From: Bacilli bacterium
GTDB taxonomy: Bacteria > Bacillota_I > Bacilli_A > RFN20 > CAG-826
Direction: 5' to 3'
Assembly: GCA_017618495.1 (NCBI GenBank)
Contig: JAFZUD010000168.1
Span: forward strand, 1-7,850
DNA: 7,850 nucleotides
The notes under the pieces were generated by a model. The model did no database searches. It was not told where the DNA came from and saw nothing but the letters and a program-made list of their open reading frames with translations. The translations under genes and the position numbers were made by a program. How positions within the stretch are numbered: position 1 is the stretch's first letter; each line of letters starts with the position of its first letter. Of the stretch, positions 5,724 to 7,850 are shown in pieces.

Positions 5724-7850
5724 TTATTTCTTTCCTTTAGGGAAGAAACTATCTAAAGACTCTTTGACTTCCTCAGGGGAGAAGGCGACCTCGTATCCAC
5801 TATAGGAGCGTTCCAACACCATCCTATACTCGTTCTGGAGATAACGATCGTCGATCAAAAGCGCGACACCGCGATCGTTTTCGCTTCTGATTAATCTGCC
5901 CATCGCCTGCATAACTTTATTGAGGCCTGGGTTTTTATAAGAATATTCGAAGCCGTCGGCGTTTTTCGCGTCGTAATAATCTCTGATCAAGTCTCTTTCA
6001 TAGGAAAGCTGAGGCAAGCCAATGCCGACTATAGCGACACCAATAAGGCGGTCATCAACCATATCGATGCCTTCGCTGAAGGATCCGCCCATGATTAAGA
6101 GGCCGATATGTGTCTTCTTTGGGTTCACCCTGAAATGCTCAAGGAATTCCTCTTTTTCCTCGTTTGTCATATTCCTTTCTTGGACATAGACATGAGCATC
6201 CTTGAAGGAGAGTTTTTCTTTGATGTTCTCAAGGTATTCATATGACGGGAAGAAGATGAAATAATTCCCCTTCTTTCCCGAAACAAAGGTTTTGAGATAT
6301 TTTGCAACCTCATCGTAGTTTTTCGCTCTGTCCTTGTATCTTGTTGAGATGCCTGGGGCAACGATGATTTTGAAGTTTTTCGGAGGGAATGGGGATGGCA
6401 ATAAAAGATATGGTTTTCCTTCCTCCCCTTCGATTGCGTTCATGTAATACTCTATCGGCGATAACGTCGCGCTGAAAAGCACATGGCCTTTGACCTTTTT
6501 GAGGGACTCGCTTAAAAGAGGCGCCGGGTCTGGGCAATAGATTCTAAAGACAAAGTCATCGCCCTTCTTCTCGGCGTAGCAAGTCAGGTGTTCTGAATAA
6601 CCTTCATAAATGGACGTGAAAGCGTGGCATTCTCTAGAGAATTCGCGGTATTCAGTCGGATATGGAAGATGCTGTTCCTTGTCCAAAGACCTCTGCTTTG
6701 TGCCTAAGGATTCAAGCGCAGAAAGCAAAGCATCAGGAACCTTTTCATAGATCTTGTGTTCCTCTTCGTTCTCTTCCATAAGGGCTTTCAGAGTTCTAAG
6801 GATTTTATTGAGGGCAAGCCTTAGAGGCTTATTCGTTTTGGTACCGATGGCTTTCTTCGCGCCCTTGCACTCTAGAAGCGAAACATGCGAACCATACATA
6901 TCACGGCCTCTTTCGACGAGGTTGTGGGCTTCATCGATAAGAAGAACATATTTGGATGGATCGGCTTCTTCGCCAAAATATCTCTCTAATTTGACGAGAG
7001 GGTCAAAAAAATAGTTATAGTCGCAGATGATGACGTCGCTCCAAAGAGAGAGGTCGAGTTCCATTTCGAACGGGCAGATTTGCTCTTCTTCCGCTAACTC
7101 AACTATGTAATCAGGTGAGAAACGTCTCCCGCTTTGAATGGCTTTCTCGGTGACCGAGCGGATTTTATCGTAATAGCCTCTGGCGTATGGACAATCATCA
7201 GGATTGCAGGAAGCTCCAGGCCTAAAGCAGATTTTCTCTTTAGAGAGTAATGTTGAATCTCGTGCGCAAAGGCCTTTCTCGTACAGTTTTCCCAAGGCTT
7301 CGTAAGCAGCAATCGCCCCACTATTCTTTGCGGTTAAATAGAAGATCTTCTCGGTCTTTCCGGTTGCAAAACTTTTTATTGAAGGGAAGAGCGCGCTCAT
7401 CGTTTTGCCAATTCCCGTAGGCGCTTCGACGAGGAAGGTTCCGCCATTAGAGGCGACGGAATAAACATACTTGGCCATATTACGTTGACCTGCTCTGAAC
7501 TTAGGGAACGGGAAAGGAAGTTCTTTGGCCTTTTCGTTCCTTTCTTTTAAATGATCGAATTCGGTATTCCAAAAGCTGAGATACCTATCCATCAAACCGC
7601 CGATGTAGTCTTCGATTTCTTTGATTGTGTAGACGTGTTCGTGAGTCTTTTTGCTGTTATCGATTTGCGAGATGTAGGTTAAGCGGACGCCCATCTTCTC
7701 GCAGTTGTTTTCGTGGGCATACATCAAGGCATAGCACATCGCTTGCGCCTCATGCCATTCCTGCTGTTGTTCATAGAAGACATCAAGAGGCAAAACAGAG
7801 CTTTTGATTTCATCAACGATCGGAAAAGGGCCGCCGACGATGATTCCATC
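5724..7850 (-). CDS. XPD/DinG-family Fe-S DNA helicase with N-terminal RecB/Cas4-like nuclease domain (5'-truncated)
   Basis: 708 residues are visible and the frame stays open to the right edge, so the true start lies outside; a TTG at 7791-7793 is internal. The first visible residues read as the end of a PD-(D/E)XK nuclease: Asp1-Gly, then DEIKS (13-17, giving the ExK) and QAMCY (36-40, the RecB-family QxxxY). The helicase follows: FRAGQ (Q motif, about 118-122), PTGIGKT (Walker A, 144-150), four Fe-S cysteines (208, 215, 220, 259), DEAH (306-309), FSATLSP (459-465), GSFSEGID (589-596) and QAMGRLIRSENDRG (648-661, motif VI). This is a superfamily 2 5'-to-3' helicase of the XPD/Rad3/DinG group, probably acting in repair or processing of DNA flaps, forks or R-loops. 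All catalytic motifs seen are intact. It ends in TAA, 22 nt before lepA. Confidence is high for the helicase and moderate for nuclease activity. Confidence 0.92.
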   Translation of the reverse strand, partial: DGIIVGGPFPIVDEIKSSVLPLDVFYEQQQEWHEAQAMCYALMYAHENNCEKMGVRLTYISQIDNSKKTHEHVYTIKEIEDYIGGLMDRYLSFWNTEFDHLKERNEKAKELPFPFPKFRAGQRNMAKYVYSVASNGGTFLVEAPTGIGKTMSALFPSIKSFATGKTEKIFYLTAKNSGAIAAYEALGKLYEKGLCARDSTLLSKEKICFRPGASCNPDDCPYARGYYDKIRSVTEKAIQSGRRFSPDYIVELAEEEQICPFEMELDLSLWSDVIICDYNYFFDPLVKLERYFGEEADPSKYVLLIDEAHNLVERGRDMYGSHVSLLECKGAKKAIGTKTNKPLRLALNKILRTLKALMEENEEEHKIYEKVPDALLSALESLGTKQRSLDKEQHLPYPTEYREFSRECHAFTSIYEGYSEHLTCYAEKKGDDFVFRIYCPDPAPLLSESLKKVKGHVLFSATLSPIEYYMNAIEGEEGKPYLLLPSPFPPKNFKIIVAPGISTRYKDRAKNYDEVAKYLKTFVSGKKGNYFIFFPSYEYLENIKEKLSFKDAHVYVQERNMTNEEKEEFLEHFRVNPKKTHIGLLIMGGSFSEGIDMVDDRLIGVAIVGIGLPQLSYERDLIRDYYDAKNADGFEYSYKNPGLNKVMQAMGRLIRSENDRGVALLIDDRYLQNEYRMVLERSYSGYEVAFSPEEVKESLDSFFPKGKK
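5727..5748 (-). other. Stem-loop in the last codons of the helicase gene
   Basis: On the minus strand TTTCTTCC, loop CTAAA and GGAAAGAAA can form an 8-bp stem with one bulged A. It encodes FFPKGK near the C-terminus and lies just upstream of the possible lepA -10. No T-run follows directly (TAAATTATAATTCTT), so it is not a convincing terminator. Confidence 0.3.

Noticed and set aside
7791..7793. TTG as start codon of the helicase
   Set aside because: The frame is open to the window edge, and the residues before the TTG carry the nuclease DEIK motif, so the gene starts outside the window.
1..7850. UGA read as Trp (mycoplasma-type code)
   Set aside because: The Fic-like gene ends at TGA in an ATGA overlap with a good ribosome binding site for the next gene, and Trp positions are TGG.
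1..7850. CRISPR, tRNA, IS element or prophage
   Set aside because: No spaced direct repeats, tRNA-like cloverleaf, transposase motifs or terminal inverted repeats were seen; coding density is that of core chromosome.

Overview
The window looks like an ordinary chromosomal housekeeping segment of a low-to-moderate GC Gram-positive bacterium (Bacillota, probably Bacilli or a walled relative of the Mollicutes). The reasons are the conserved Bacillota-type order lepA - hemW - hrcA, a HrcA/CIRCE heat-shock control region, and AAGGAG-type ribosome binding sites. UGA is read as stop (the gene at 2270-3784 ends in TGA), so this is not a UGA=Trp mollicute. I cannot name the genus. All genes lie on the minus strand, so transcription runs from high to low coordinates.

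Layout in transcription order. From the right edge to 5724 is a large, 5'-truncated XPD/DinG-type Fe-S DNA helicase whose visible N-terminus is the end of a RecB/Cas4-like nuclease domain. After a 22-nt gap comes lepA (EF-4, 5701-3884). A 99-nt intergenic region with a weak hairpin and a good promoter leads to a two-gene unit. Its first gene (3784-2270) encodes a protein with a Fic-like fold, a badly degraded Fic active-site motif, an acidic Pro/Glu linker and a C-terminal winged helix. By a 4-nt ATGA overlap it runs into a small single-pass membrane protein (2273-1866) with an acidic, internally repeated tail. hemW (1860-766) follows 5 nt later with a GTG start, and the unit ends at a rho-independent terminator (719-749).

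That terminator directly abuts the hrcA control region: a consensus sigma-A promoter (TTGACA, 16 nt, TATAAT) with one CIRCE-like operator over the -35 and a second over the predicted transcription start. hrcA (630 to the left edge) is 3'-truncated; in related genomes grpE-dnaK-dnaJ commonly follow.

Functionally the window combines DNA repair or processing (helicase-nuclease), translation (EF-4), heme delivery (HemW) and heat-shock repression (HrcA). The least ordinary part is the pseudo-Fic/membrane-protein pair placed between lepA and hemW, whose promoter geometry predicts an almost leaderless transcript. No mobile element, CRISPR array, tRNA or rRNA was seen.
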